A stretch of 64,000 nucleotides of DNA, taken from assembly GCA_028023455.1 (NCBI GenBank), contig JAQFVV010006293.1, positions 2,553,844-2,617,843 of the forward strand. Direction: 5' to 3'. Both the position numbers and the translations under genes were made by a program. The notes below the pieces were generated by a model that was not told the origin of the DNA, made no database searches, and worked only from the letters and a program-made list of their open reading frames with translations. Below are positions 1 to 10,170 of the stretch, piece after piece (the stretch's first letter is position 1; the number at the start of each line of letters is the position of its first letter). This stretch comes from Epiperipatus broadwayi. Its lineage: Eukaryota > Onychophora > Udeonychophora > Euonychophora > Peripatidae.

Positions 1-1316
1 ACATGTAATTAAATTTATGAAGAAAGGAAAGGCTCCAGATAATGATGAAATTATAATTGATATATTAAAAAAAGCAGGCAAAGAAATAAATTTTTTTTTA
101 GCAAAGTTATATATCAAATATCTAAATGATAAAGATGTACCAGATGATTGGAAGAATGCAGTATTAATATTAATATTTAAAAATTGTTATAAAGAAGATA
201 TTAAAAATTACAAACCTATCAGCCTTTTATCAGTTTTATACAAAATTTTTACCAAGATAATTACAGATCGTCTACAGAGAACATTGGATTTCCACCAACC
301 AAGAGAACAAGCTGGATTTAAAAGTAGTTTTAGTACAGTAGATCATATCCAGGTATTGAGAGAAGTTATAGAAAGGGCAAATGAATATGAGTTGCTATTA
401 TGCTTTGGATTTGTAGATTATGAAAAGGCATTTGATTCTATAAATATTTCTTCAGTGATTAAAGCATTGGATCATCAAGGTATAGATCCAGGATATTGTC
501 ATATTTTAAAGAATATTTATAAAAATGCAACAGCAACAATTAGATTACATAATGATACAAGGAAAGTTAACATTGAGAAAAGTGTAAGACAGGGTGACTC
601 CATATTTCCAAAACTTTTTACAGCAGTGCTGCAAGAAATATTTTGTGGATTAAAATGGGAAGCTAAAGGAGTGAAAGTAAACAGAGAATGTATAATGGAT
701 TTTCTCAAAATATGAAAATAAAGATTAAAAGAAGTTAACAGCTACAAATAACTTGGTCAGATTATTAATATAGATGGAAACATAATAGTTGAAATTAATC
801 ATATAATTAAACTTGGTTGGAGTGCTTTTGGTAGAATTAACTTGATACTAAAAGGAAATATGCCTATGTGTTTGAAAAGGAAGGTTTTTAATGTGTTTCA
901 CAAGTTCTTACTTATGGATCTGATACTTGGTCACTTAATAGAAGAGCAATAGAGAGACTTCAGACCACTCAAAGAAATATGGAGAGATGCATGTTGGGAG
1001 TAACAAGAAGAGATTGAAAATGCAATATATGGGTAAGAGAACAAACAGATGTTACTGACCTCATTGAAAAAATTAAAAGACTGAAGTGAAGTTGGGTTGG
1101 ACATATTGCTAAAAGAGATGATAATAGATGGATAATTGAAATTTTAAACTGGATTCCAAGAGATTGTAAAAGACCCAGAAAGAGACCACATGTGAGATGG
1201 ATGGATGAAATAAGAAAGTGTGCAGGGGGGGATGTGGAGAAGAGAAGCTAAAGATCGGAGATGGATTGAACTTGGAGAGACCATCCTGCAGTGGATTGAT
1301 AATGATGATCTGTATA
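1..1316 (+). mobile_element. RTE-clade non-LTR retrotransposon, 5'-cut by window edge
   Basis: The translation reads as the RT domain and C-terminal tail of an RTE-clade LINE. It enters the window already inside the N-terminal part of the RT. After the RT block the frame breaks. Frames downstream still show the tail of the family: an E-N-S-Y-K-Y-L-like block near 735-760, a W-x-x-F-G-R-I-N block near 820-840, a G-H-I-A-K-R-D-D-like block near 1099-1123, and a final arginine-rich R-P-R-K-R-P segment near 1170-1200. The 3' end near 1290-1316 runs into short TGAT/GATGAT-type repeats, as is usual for RTE. Many stops and frameshifts make it inactive. Confidence 0.85.
17..715 (+). pseudogene. RTE reverse transcriptase fragment (no catalytic FADD box)
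   Basis: This 232-codon open stretch is an RNA-dependent DNA polymerase domain of the RTE type, which would copy element RNA at a nicked chromosomal site. Visible motifs are K-A-P-D-N-D (residues 5-10), N-Y-K-P-I-S-L-L-S-V-L-Y-K-I-F-T-K (64-80), F-V-D-Y-E-K-A-F-D-S with the first catalytic Asp at residue 134, and S-V-R-Q-G-D (189-194). The second catalytic box (normally F/Y-A-D-D) should follow about residue 224. Instead the sequence jumps to the downstream K-I-K/E-V-N-S-Y-K segment, so roughly 60 codons are deleted. The first ATG is internal; the real element starts upstream of the window. Nonfunctional relic. Confidence 0.8.
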
Positions 1317-1693
1317 TAAATCGCCTGCTTATTTACTACTATGATTGCCCCTCCTCCCCCTAAATTTATCAATGGAATTTCCTTGAGAATTTTTAACTAG
1401 TTAAATTCATATCAAGGTTTCCTGCAATGCATAAATCTTTCACATCTTGCAATATAGTTGCATGTTAAGATCAAAGAAATTATCTAAATTAATTTTTAAT
1501 TCCATCTCTGAATTCAACATTTTACTTTGTATTTGCTCTTTCACATACTCTTATATAATTAAATGGAAAATATTTAAAAAATAAAAATCTTAAATCATAT
1601 AAAAAATATCATTAATTAAACTGCAATTAAAAAAAAAACTAATTTAAATATAAAAATGTATGCATAAAACAATATATTTCCTACATAACTTAC
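1317..1693. other. Intron sequence, nothing recognised
   Basis: AT-rich DNA between the RTE copy and the GTPBP2 exon. The next GTPBP2 exon (start of the G-domain) was looked for on the minus strand and not found, so it should lie outside the window. Confidence 0.5.
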
Positions 1694-1802
1694 TTGCTGG
1701 TCATCTGGTACTTTTCTTACTAATATTTCAGCAGCTTTTCGAATTTCATTTTTCTCATTTTCTATTGTACATTCTCTTAAGATTGTAATTGTAGCACCTA
1801 AT
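1694..1802 (-). CDS. GTPBP2: GTPBP2-like GTPase, internal exon (109 nt)
   Basis: Minus-strand exon bounded by an AG acceptor (1803-1804 on the plus strand) and a consensus GTAAGT donor (1688-1693). It supplies the last base of a Lys codon begun in the exon at 4931-5115 and continues L-G-A-T-I-T-I-L-R-E-C, an acidic/charged linker, then R-K-A-A-E-I-L-V-R-K-V-P-D-D-Q-Q. In the GTPBP1/GTPBP2 family this segment lies just before the first strand of the G-domain and its P-loop. The V-R-K-V-P-D-(D/N)-Q-Q ending is the GTPBP2 version rather than GTPBP1. The family acts in the cytoplasm in ribosome rescue and mRNA surveillance. The exon is exactly 36 codons plus 1 nt, in phase with its upstream partner. 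The catalytic exons are outside the window. Confidence 0.88.
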
Positions 1803-3103
1803 CTTTATAAAATAAAAATAATATAAAATGACTTGTGTGGTACTTAAAGCAATCATAGTTAATCAATCAATCCATCAATCAAACCACTTTCTTTCTCTCT
1901 CTTCATACTTCAACTAAAAGAAAAAAAAATCTACATCAGACCTGATGATTATTAAAATTTTAAATATACATTTTCAGAATTTAAAAACAATGGAAATAAA
2001 ATTAATAGACACAAAAGTGGCAGATGACAAAGTTAGCCCAATGGCAAAACAAAGGGGTAGGGGTAATTATCTTTCAACTAGGTACAAGTGTATAAATTAA
2101 ATTTGCTACTAATAAAAAAATTTAAAAATTAAATAGTTTTATTAAATAAAAAAATTATAAAATAAAAGAGTATTTAAATAAGTCCTTTCAAGATACTAAC
2201 ACTTACAACTAACTGTTTCAGACAAAAATAATAAAATCAAATTATTGAAAGTGAGCGTGTGTAATAATAAATATTGGAATTCTACTTCCTGTTTCTCATT
2301 GAGTTATATGTATAAACAAAAGCAGTACCACTACAAGGATGGTGTGGGCAGTGTATTGGTACCAAATGCCAAAATTAAGAAGCATGATGCTGGCACCATC
2401 AGAATTTATCCAAATTGCAGATACCTTTTCTTAAAATTGTTGCAGGTATACAGCATATTTTAGTATATTTGAAATTTATTTTTGTACCTTTCTGAGGTAT
2501 GTACAAACCATAATTAAATTTTAACATGGAATATGTTTTCTAAGTTAAATGGCACTAAAAAAATTTGTCTCTTTTTAGCCCCCACACACATACATGATTC
2601 CCATGTAAACAGTTATTAACATGGCATTTGTATATGGGTGAGGAATGCATGATCTGATTCACATACATACTTCTAGTTGGAGTTATTTTATGCCAAAAAT
2701 ATATTTTCATAGAACTGTTTTATTTCTCAAAATTACAAATTATTTTTATGTTAGATAGAAAATTGAAAGCAATTAAGAAAAAATCTAATTGGCAAAAACT
2801 TGAAGAAAAAAAAGTATTTGGAAAGAAATGGAAATTTGTCAGTTTCCCTATAGACTGATAATAAATAAAATCTATGACAATAAATAATCACCTAACTTCA
2901 TTTGAACTAGTTTAAATTGGTACTTATGATAATGTCTCATTTTTGTTATTAGTCTTTTTACCCAATCTTTAATTATTCATTTATTATTAGGATATATTGT
3001 TGAGATTATATAATGCATTTGCTTCACATTGTTTTTTGTACTATAATAAAATACATCATGAAAGGCATTAGTATGTTCACTATGGTATTACTCTGAATTA
3101 GAG
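1803..3103. other. GTPBP2 intron, AT-rich
   Basis: Start of the 3.1-kb intron between the two larger GTPBP2 exons. Apart from poly-A/T runs no coding or element signature was recognised in this part. Confidence 0.5.
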
Positions 3104-3170
3104 AGCCTTATAATTTAATGGTTAGAATATAAGCCTGCCATATCTAGAGCTGGGACTTCAAGTCCACAGT
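3104..3170 (+). repeat. Degenerate tRNA-Gly(GCC)-like SINE relic
   Basis: The stretch keeps a tRNA layout. An A-box-like block with TTTAATGGTTAGAAT lies near 3114-3128. It is followed by an AAGCCTGCCATAT anticodon-arm-like segment with GCC in anticodon position, and a B-box-like GGGACTTCAAGTCC near 3152-3165. The acceptor stem no longer pairs well. An A-rich segment follows directly, as expected for a retroposed copy. Likely an old SINE related to those at 8.1 and 9.6 kb. Confidence 0.4.
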
Positions 3171-3559
3171 AAAAATAAATTTATGTTTAGGTACCTGAAA
3201 CATTCTAAAATAACTTAAGATTTTTATAGATAATCAGTCCATAACGTTTAATATTGATCAGAAAATGGGTATCAAACTATCGTTAGCTGGAAATCAAAAT
3301 AAATCCCTCCAAAAATAGTCATTTAAAAGTAAAAAATATAATTGAAATATGATCAATGTTCACTAGTAATGATATCTAAATCCATGATCTACTTTAACAA
3401 ATGTACTTAAGATTTTAATTGTTCTTTTAAAGAATTATAGATTGCCCAGCTTGGAAGATGTTTATAATGCGCTGATTTCCATATGATGATTAATTATTTA
3501 TCTTTAGAGACCAATCATTTCATAATACTATTTATGTAAAATTCATATCATCTGACATT

Positions 3560-4700
3560 AAATGTATCTTAACATATATATTGAGAGGGTTATGTGTCTC
3601 ATTGCATACAACAACATAGTAGTGTGTGTGCATATATATATATAAAGTTGAATGGAAAAGTAGAAATGAACACAAACAAAAAATTTTTGCAGATATTTTC
3701 TATATTACACTGGAATAACAGTTAAGGATTAAATAATTTTGAATTTTAAAAAAAAAATTATTATAATTTCAACATTTAAAAAGGTCTAATTAATTTTAAT
3801 AATTCTGATTTTGAAATTAAAACAAGCGTGTTTTTATGTTACTATAAATATTCTTATAATTATAAAATTCCACCATTTATTTTGATTAGCAATTTTTTTA
3901 AATTAAATCTTGTATAACATATTTTGATAAAAATACTACAAAGATGTCCTTCAAAAAATTAAAGTGAATTGAATAATCATTAACTTTTTTCAATCGACAT
4001 AAAAAAACTTGTTTTTAAGTACTGTATTTTTCCCCCCTCTGACTATAAAAAGGTTGGAAAAAAGATTAGACAGAAGTTTTTTAAAAAAGTGTTTACAGAT
4101 TGTGATAGCATGACTATAAAAATATAATTGAAAGCAAGACAGTGCAAGTCCAGCTGCTGTTATTAGTTCATGATAATAGAATTTGGATTCATATGGAGGC
4201 AAGACCCAGATTTTCTGTGGTTCATTAGCCCATATATATTGTGTGCTAGCAGGTATGCCTAAAATCTATCAAATTCTAGACTAAATAGAGCCAATTATTT
4301 ATATGCCACAATTATTAGATTATACCTTTCTGGAAAATGACAATAAGCTAGTCTAATGTTTAGAAGAGACCACCTTACCTAAAGAATCCATCAGCTTGTT
4401 GAAGAATTAGTTTACATGTATTCTGTTTTATCTATATGCAGAGAAGAACAGAAAGGTACTGCATCATATATATAAAGTAGAGCTGATGAGTTATTTTAAA
4501 TAATTTCTTTAGTGAAAATAACAGTTGTAATATTTAAATTACAATTGTTTTAAAAAAGTAAGCAACTTTTTTCAACAAAAAGTAAAATGTATTTCCAGTA
4601 TATTTTATATATAAAAAAGTAAATTCCAAAAATTTTTCTAGATTGGACAATGTTTACAATTAATCAAGAGTAACCTGTTAAAAAATAAAATTTTTATGGA
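3560..4700 (-). repeat. Unclassified ~1.4-kb dispersed repeat, inverted copy
   Basis: Read on the minus strand of the other copies, this stretch matches 57405-58745 and 62420-63900 for more than 1 kb with point changes and small indels. Shared landmarks include the block around 3820-3850 (GAAATTAAAACAAGCG), the CCCCCCTCTGACTATAAAAAGGTTGG-type segment near 4031-4055 and the TTTCTAGATTGGA block near 4634-4648. It lies wholly in a GTPBP2 intron. No known family recognised; see the other copies for the antisense ORF it carries. Confidence 0.65.
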
Positions 4701-4930
4701 GGACAAAGGGGATATCGTTTAAAGTCTATGCATTACATTTTATTTAGTTTAGTATTTATTAGAAATTAAGTTTATAGTTGGCTGCTAATGATGATGATAT
4801 AAATCAGAATATGAACTTCAGCAAATTAAAAATGTTCAGAATCACTATAACAAAAATTAGTAGATATAAAATAAGTTTCACATATAACTACAATTTCTAA
4901 TAGTGAAATTTCTGAATAGTTAATACTTAC

Positions 4931-5115
4931 TTTTCAGCCATTCGATGCAAAGTAACCAATGAGGCATTCATCTCAAATTCACTTAAACCCGTTAATAAGC
5001 CATTATCTTCTACTCCAATTTCATAAATTGCCTCTCCTTGACCTTCACGTAGTCGCCATTTCATCTGAGTTACTAAATGTTCAAAACGAATTTTGGCTGG
5101 ATTGACTAATTTAAG
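4931..5115 (-). CDS. GTPBP2: GTPBP2-like GTPase, N-terminal-region exon (185 nt)
   Basis: Minus-strand exon with a TTTATACAG acceptor (plus 5116-5124) and a GTAAGTATT donor (plus 4922-4930). It encodes 61 residues plus 2 nt, beginning L-K-L-V-N-P and containing F-E-H-L-V-T-Q-M-K-W-R-L, G-E-A-I-Y-E-I-G-V-E-D-N-G-L-L and L-H-R-M-A-E-K. These are hallmark blocks of the conserved N-terminal extension of GTPBP1/GTPBP2, upstream of the GTP-binding domain. The H-R-M-A-E-K version points to GTPBP2. The frame joins without adjustment to the microexon upstream (phase 0) and the exon at 1694-1802 (phase 2). No stop or frameshift, and codons are intact in an otherwise mutated neighbourhood, so the gene is probably functional. 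Confidence 0.93.
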
Positions 5116-5886
5116 CTGTATAAAACAATTAAAGTTATTAGTTTGATTAAATTTAAAATCTTTATATAAAAATTAGTTACTAATAAATAAAATAAAAATA
5201 TTTTTATAATTATTAAAATTTCTCCATTTATATATATATAATACATTCTTATTATAGAGGTATCAATTATTTTAAATTAGAAAAATAAACAAAAAAATCC
5301 TATAATTACTAAAGTATGAGATTCGAACATGAAATCTCGAAAGCGCTAAGCAAACCTATTATAAATTAGTGTAAAATTATAGCTTCACTATTTAATGCAA
5401 AAAAAAAAAGTCGCATATTTATAATTATAAAAGTACTATAACAACTTTAGATCAAACTAAAAACAACATTCCTTAATATTCAGCTAGTCACTGAACCATA
5501 GCTATCAATCAAGAAAAGTTTGTGTGATTTATTTATGCATTGACTGTAAAAACAAAAATATGAAAGCACAAGTTAATAATTAAATATATATATATATATT
5601 GCTCTTGGGAAATTATACCTGTAGACTGGACTAACAAGCAAGTCTTTATGAAAAGTAACAGTTAATTGTGACATAAAACAACACCCCTCCCTCCAACTCT
5701 TACCCACTTCAAGGAAAAGGCAAAAATTGAGAATGTGATTTCTTGGATTGATGATGATGATTGTATATGAAAATAATAAGTTATCATCAGGAAGATAGCA
5801 CTAAGCCTTAGATTAAAAATTTTTCATTAGAATCATTTATTTCTATGTAGATTTGGATATAAAATAGAAATTTTGATACCCAAGAT
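5116..5886. other. Start of the 22.3-kb GTPBP2 intron
   Basis: AT-rich DNA. Near 5309-5345 a tRNA-like minus-strand remnant (B-box-like GTTCGAATCTC) is present but too degraded to call. At 5743-5765 a GATGATGATGATT-type run resembles an RTE 3' tail, but no coding relic precedes it. Confidence 0.35.
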
Positions 5887-6364
5887 CAGGGGTGGGCAAA
5901 TAGTGGCCTGCTAAGAGTTTTTATGCTGCCCACCAAGACAATCAGAAAAATCCACCTTGAACTGAGATTTCCTTCCTGTGTGCAACCGAAGATTTGTCTC
6001 ACATTTTCCACTAGGATGGCCACATCAATACACATGTGCAGTGTAGATATGATGTGCAATGCTTTTCCAGTTGATCTGGTTAATTTCAATTTTCTCTTTG
6101 CATTAGCAAATATATACATTTCCAACTTTAGTGAAACCATGAACCCTCCGAAAAAATGTAAAATCCATGATGAATGTCTAGGTATTTAATGAAGAATGGA
6201 CAAACAAATATTTCTTTGGTAATACAGGGAATAAAGCAGTGTGTTTATTGTGTCATGAAAAAAAGGTGCGACCCTCTGCTAACCTTCACTTCCACAAAGT
6301 GGCCCCCGATGTGGTCCTCCGCCAGCCTCTGCAGCTCCCAAGCCAAAACAATTGCCTACCCCTG
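5887..6364 (+). mobile_element. Non-autonomous hAT element, complete, with 8-bp TSD
   Basis: Both ends are intact. The left terminus is CAGGGGTGGGCAA (5887-5899) and the right terminus is TTGCCTACCCCTG (6352-6364), inverted repeats with one mismatch. The element is flanked by a perfect 8-bp direct repeat, CCCAAGAT at 5879-5886 and 6365-6372. Eight-base duplications and CAG...CTG ends are diagnostic of the hAT superfamily. At 478 bp it is far too short to be autonomous. Its right half carries the remains of a hAT transposase N-terminus (next entry). The interior is GC-richer than its surroundings, suggesting fairly recent arrival in the GTPBP2 intron. Confidence 0.9.
6139..6272 (+). pseudogene. 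hAT transposase N-terminal relic (BED-type finger start)
   Basis: From the ATG at 6139 the frame reads M-N-P-P-K-K-C-K-I-H-D-E-C. After a frameshift near 6180 it reads F-N-E-E-W-T-N-K-Y-F-F, then N-K-A-V-C-L-L-C-H-E-K-K. This is the start of the hAT transposases related to GTF2IRD2/EPM2AIP1-like domesticated genes, where the C-x-x-C pair begins a DNA-binding zinc finger. The reading stops there because the rest of the transposase is deleted and the right terminal region follows. Not functional. Confidence 0.65.
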
Positions 6365-6372
6365 CCCAAGAT

Positions 6373-8060
6373 CAATAATTTCTTTACAGTTTGGAAATTG
6401 TTGAGAACTATCTTCAAGACCTTGTTTGATTAATTTCACACTTAATGAATCTTGCATAAGTGTATAAAATGCCAAATAAAAAATAGTAAATTCAATAAAT
6501 TTGAAAAAAAAGATTTTGTGTAATAATTGCTTAAAATTCTGACAAATTATATTTATTCAGCAAGTGTCAGAAAGACTTAACGATTCTATTATATAACTTG
6601 CATACACATAATATGGACTGATATTAATAATCAGATATCTAAGGCATGCATAGTATTTTTAGATTCTTATCATAATAATACATAACCTTATATATTTTAG
6701 TGAATCAAGTATTATGGAGAGTGTTAAAATGCATAGAAAACAAAATGGAAATTTATTTTCTGCTACAAACTTCTTCTATTTAAGTATGTTTGTTTCTGTG
6801 ACATATGTATATATTTTCAAAACAATCTTTTTAATCTGCTTACTACTATATTTATCTTTCATTTGTATGTATCTTTTTCTACTGGAAACTTCAATATCTT
6901 TTTTTAATCATGTGTACATATATGTATATTCTATAAAATTAAAAGAACTATTTTTTTTTACTATAAACTTCAGTAATTTTATTTAATTATGTGTATGTGT
7001 AAATAAATTAAACAATGGCAACTACAATATTAGTTCACAACAATCTATTATTGATTTTTATTCAATATTAATTTAGTAAACAGTTTAAATTTAAAAAATA
7101 ATATATATGGGGGGGGGGGGGGGAGTAAGTAACTTAAAAATTATTATGATCAAATAAATTATAAATATTTAATTAGCAATTAATTAATATTTTATTTTTA
7201 TTCCCATAACGTTTTTGTTCTTTAATAATAATAAGATATGGTGCTATTTAGCACAGTTCTTATTTACCTAATAATTCAAAAACTTTGTTCAATAAAATAG
7301 CACTAGAGATAGATATAGTTACATTGTAGAGTTCATATATATGAAGTACATATTTTCTTCTTTATAACAACCATATCACTGACATGGTATACTTGACATT
7401 AAATGTTCCAATGAATGCTATATTTAGTTTCATAACATATCAGTTTATTCATTGTATTACCACAATGATTTCTTCAACTAATTTTAGACAAACTTACTAT
7501 CCCATAGTATCTTCTAATCTGTTCTATTTCCCTCTCTAGGTTCAGTGTGTTTTCAAGATCTGCAGTAAATTTAGAAAATGCTGTTATAACAAGTGCATTC
7601 ATTGCAAAATTTGCATAATCTATATCTTATAAATTATCAATTTTCTCATTAGATAAAATACAAAAAAGTAGGATTTTAATCTACTGGCTCCTTACGTTTT
7701 AGCAGTGGATAATTTATTAATTTCATTAGAAAAAAAAAATTGTTTTAAAAAAACAATACATTTAATATGCAATTATTTGACATTTTAAATCCATTACAAA
7801 AGAATAGTTTTCAATCACAGATTAATAATTTTTAGTATTAAACAAAAATTGGATAATTATTAGTAAAAAATATATTTATTAAAAAGGTCAGGAAAATATA
7901 CTATACAAATAACAATAGAAATAACAAATCTTCATCAATTTTAAGTTAAAGTAAAATAAATCAGGATAAAATATTGTTGGATCTAAGCTTTCAAAATATG
8001 TGAATTCAATAACCTGCAGTTTGAAAAAAAAATGAAATAAAAAAATTTGAAAATTTTACA
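6373..8060. other. Intron sequence; short conserved-looking minus-strand stretch
   Basis: Mostly AT-rich, with a G15 run at 7109-7123. On the minus strand around 7495-7615 a short open stretch reads S-K-F-T-A-D-L-E-N-T-L-N-L-E-R-E-I-E-Q-I-R. It has coding-like composition but no start, no clear splice frame and no family I recognise; it is probably a TE fragment. Confidence 0.3.
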
Positions 8061-8069
8061 TGCACTGCA

Positions 8070-8165
8070 ATTTTTTTTCATATGTCAAAGCGTTGACCGG
8101 GAAGTGAACCCAAGCCAGCTGCTTGGAAGGCAGCTATCCTAACCACTAGGCCACCAACACTTGAC
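8070..8165 (-). mobile_element. Minimal tRNA-Gly(TCC)-derived SINE with A-tail and TSD
   Basis: On the minus strand 8160-8089 folds as a tRNA. The acceptor arm pairs GTGTTGG with TCAACGC. The A-box is TGGCCTAGTGG. The anticodon arm is GCTGC/GCAGC around CTTCCAA, giving anticodon TCC (Gly). The T-arm is TTGGG/CCCGG with B-box GGTTCACTTCC. It is preceded by GTCAA, followed by TTTGACATATG and A8, and flanked by a 9-bp direct repeat TGCACTGCA (8061-8069 and 8166-8174). The A-tail and TSD show it was inserted by LINE machinery, so it is a retroposed SINE and not a tRNA gene. The total body is only about 96 bp. Confidence 0.8.
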
Positions 8166-9566
8166 TGCACTGCAGGTGCTGCTATAAATTACAAAATTAA
8201 AATTTTGTTTAAAATAGTGACAAAAGCACATTAATGATAGTAGCAACTCTGTTTAACTTAAGAAAAGTCATGAACTGCTTAGTTTATCAATAAAATGAAA
8301 ACAACTGATTTAGTTTTGAAAGGGAAAAAAAGCCATAAACTGAAATTGCTTAGATATTCAACAAGAACAAATCAATGCAAACAATAGTGAGAAAGAAAAT
8401 GTTAAAATCAAATTTGTGGACAAAAAAATATAAATAGAAAATAATGATCTGTTAAGCAATACTATATTATAGCAAAAAGTATTAAATCTATTGAAGAGTT
8501 TAGCACTAAAAAATCTTCTGGTAAACATTAAAAAGTAATGTGATAAAGAACAATGAGAGTATGTGAAGATTTTAATAAAATGAGAAGAATGTCATTAAAT
8601 TATATGTTGCAAATAAATGATATAATTTACCGACCTTCAAAACATTATATAGGCATTAAATCTTCAGTTATTATCATCACAAAAAGAATGACATAAAATT
8701 TTATTTTTTGAATGATTGTAAGACCACATCTATATATGTCCAAACTTAGAATTGAGTACAATACAATGAATATATATGGAAATGTGCTGCTCCCTCGCCT
8801 TCCACAATTCATTACTTCAGTCTTCTTTATTACTAATTATTTAAAGTTTTGTTGATCACCTTAATTTTAAAATTAAATTGTATCACAGATAAGTATATAC
8901 ATACTAAAAAAAGTCTCTCTCATGTATCTATTGTATTTACAACATTTGAAATAAAATATGTAAATAAATTATTTTCAATTTTCTTTTTCACCTAGGAAAT
9001 GTGAGATTTTTATTATCAAAAAAAAAAGTTAAATGAACTGAACTTTGTTCTAAATTAAAACAAAAACTGCTGCATTCAAAATCATTCTTCTAATGCTTTG
9101 TCTTCAATTAGCATGCATCATATTCCATCCATTCAATCAATGAAAAGATGAAAAAAAAATACAAACTGGTATAAAAATAAAATAAAACTTTTTTGGTTCA
9201 CAATACAAAAACTTGTTAGCACTAGTCAAAACTTTACCCCCCCCTCCCCACAATTACAGGTAATCAATTTAATATTATTTAGATATTGTATATTTTGTAT
9301 TTTATTACTAATTTTCATCACACCTATTATATGAAAAGTATGAATATATACATGGTATATTTATAATTTAAATATCAAAGAAATTATATGTATTTAAAAA
9401 ATCATTAACATTAATTATAGTGATGAGATAGAAATAGTTTTTTTTTTTTCTAACAATCTTTTTCTGACTTTAAAATATTTTAACTTTTTTTCCTTAACAC
9501 TTTTATTGAATTAATGGGAGGAATGTGGTTTTTGCTAATTTAAAACAATTAAAATATTATAAAGTA

Positions 9567-9673
9567 GTCTTGCATCGGTGGTCGAGAGGTCAGCATGACT
9601 GCCTTGCATTTGCAGGCAGTTGCCTGGGTTGAGGGTTCACTCCCAGCCGATGCTATGACACTTAAAAAAAAAT
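9567..9673 (+). mobile_element. Minimal tRNA-Gly-related SINE with A9 tail and 14-bp TSD
   Basis: The ends GCATCGG and CCGATGC pair perfectly as an acceptor stem, enclosing an A-box TGGTCGAGAGG and a B-box-like GGTTCACTCCC. The anticodon arm is altered by inserted bases. The head is followed by TATGACACTT and an A9 tract. A perfect 14-bp direct repeat AATATTATAAAGTA lies at 9553-9566 and 9674-9687. The layout (GTC+2 nt leader, tRNA head, short T-x-TGACA linker, A-tail) is the same as at 8.1 kb, so these belong to one SINE family. The intact TSD indicates a young insertion. Confidence 0.82.
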
Positions 9674-9687
9674 AATATTATAAAGTA

Positions 9688-10067
9688 AAAGGCAGTTTTT
9701 GTGACTATTTTTTTGATAATAACACTTCTATTTTTAAATAACAACCTAGATGTAAAAAAAAAAAAAAAAAATATGAAAGGAATTTAATAACATATTGTAA
9801 CCGAAATATATATTTTTTAAAATCTATTCATAAAAATTCTAAAATACAGTAAGAAAACAGATTTTTAAAAAATGTTTTAAATATATCTGATTGTCTGTAT
9901 TTATATATCGGACTATTTCCATAATCTAATATTAAGTATTGAATGTCTTTAAAAAAATTTGACTTTATTTAAATCTTCCAATTACATCCAACTGTTAGTA
10001 ATAGCACACAGATTAGTATATGCATATTTCGAGAGATATTATTTTCCTCTTTTTCAGGTGTTACTGA
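9688..10067. other. Intron sequence, nothing recognised
   Basis: AT-rich DNA with poly-A and poly-T runs; no coding or repeat signature seen. Confidence 0.4.
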
Positions 10068-10170
10068 TCTGACCAGTGATAGCATTAGCCTGCAAATCAA
10101 ACATGAACCCTTAGATTCTTGAATGTTGAATTTTAAGGTAATTCTTTAACCAATTGAACCATCCTGCCAA
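10068..10170 (-). repeat. Possible degenerate tRNA-derived SINE
   Basis: On the minus strand an A-box-like GATGGTTCAATTGGTTAAAG is followed about 50 nt later by a B-box-like GGGTTCATGTTTG and an A-rich end. Stems are mostly lost. It resembles the SINEs at 8.1 and 9.6 kb only in layout. Confidence 0.35.

Noticed and set aside
4486-4510. CTGATGAG followed by a short hairpin as a hammerhead
   Set aside because: There is no GAAA after the hairpin, and other copies of the same repeat have unrelated sequence at this point.
5923-6404. Overlapping ORFs of 76-88 codons in the hAT element as host genes
   Set aside because: They lie within a TIR- and TSD-bounded element and only the short D-E-C/C-L-L-C-H-E-K part matches a transposase.
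6714-6986. 90-codon membrane-protein-like ORF
   Set aside because: Translation of TTT/ATA-rich DNA gives F/I/Y/L runs; no conserved feature.
8089-8160. Functional tRNA-Gly(TCC) gene on the minus strand
   Set aside because: The cloverleaf is good, but the A-tail and 9-bp TSD, the weak D-stem and the absence of a T-run terminator identify a retroposed SINE.
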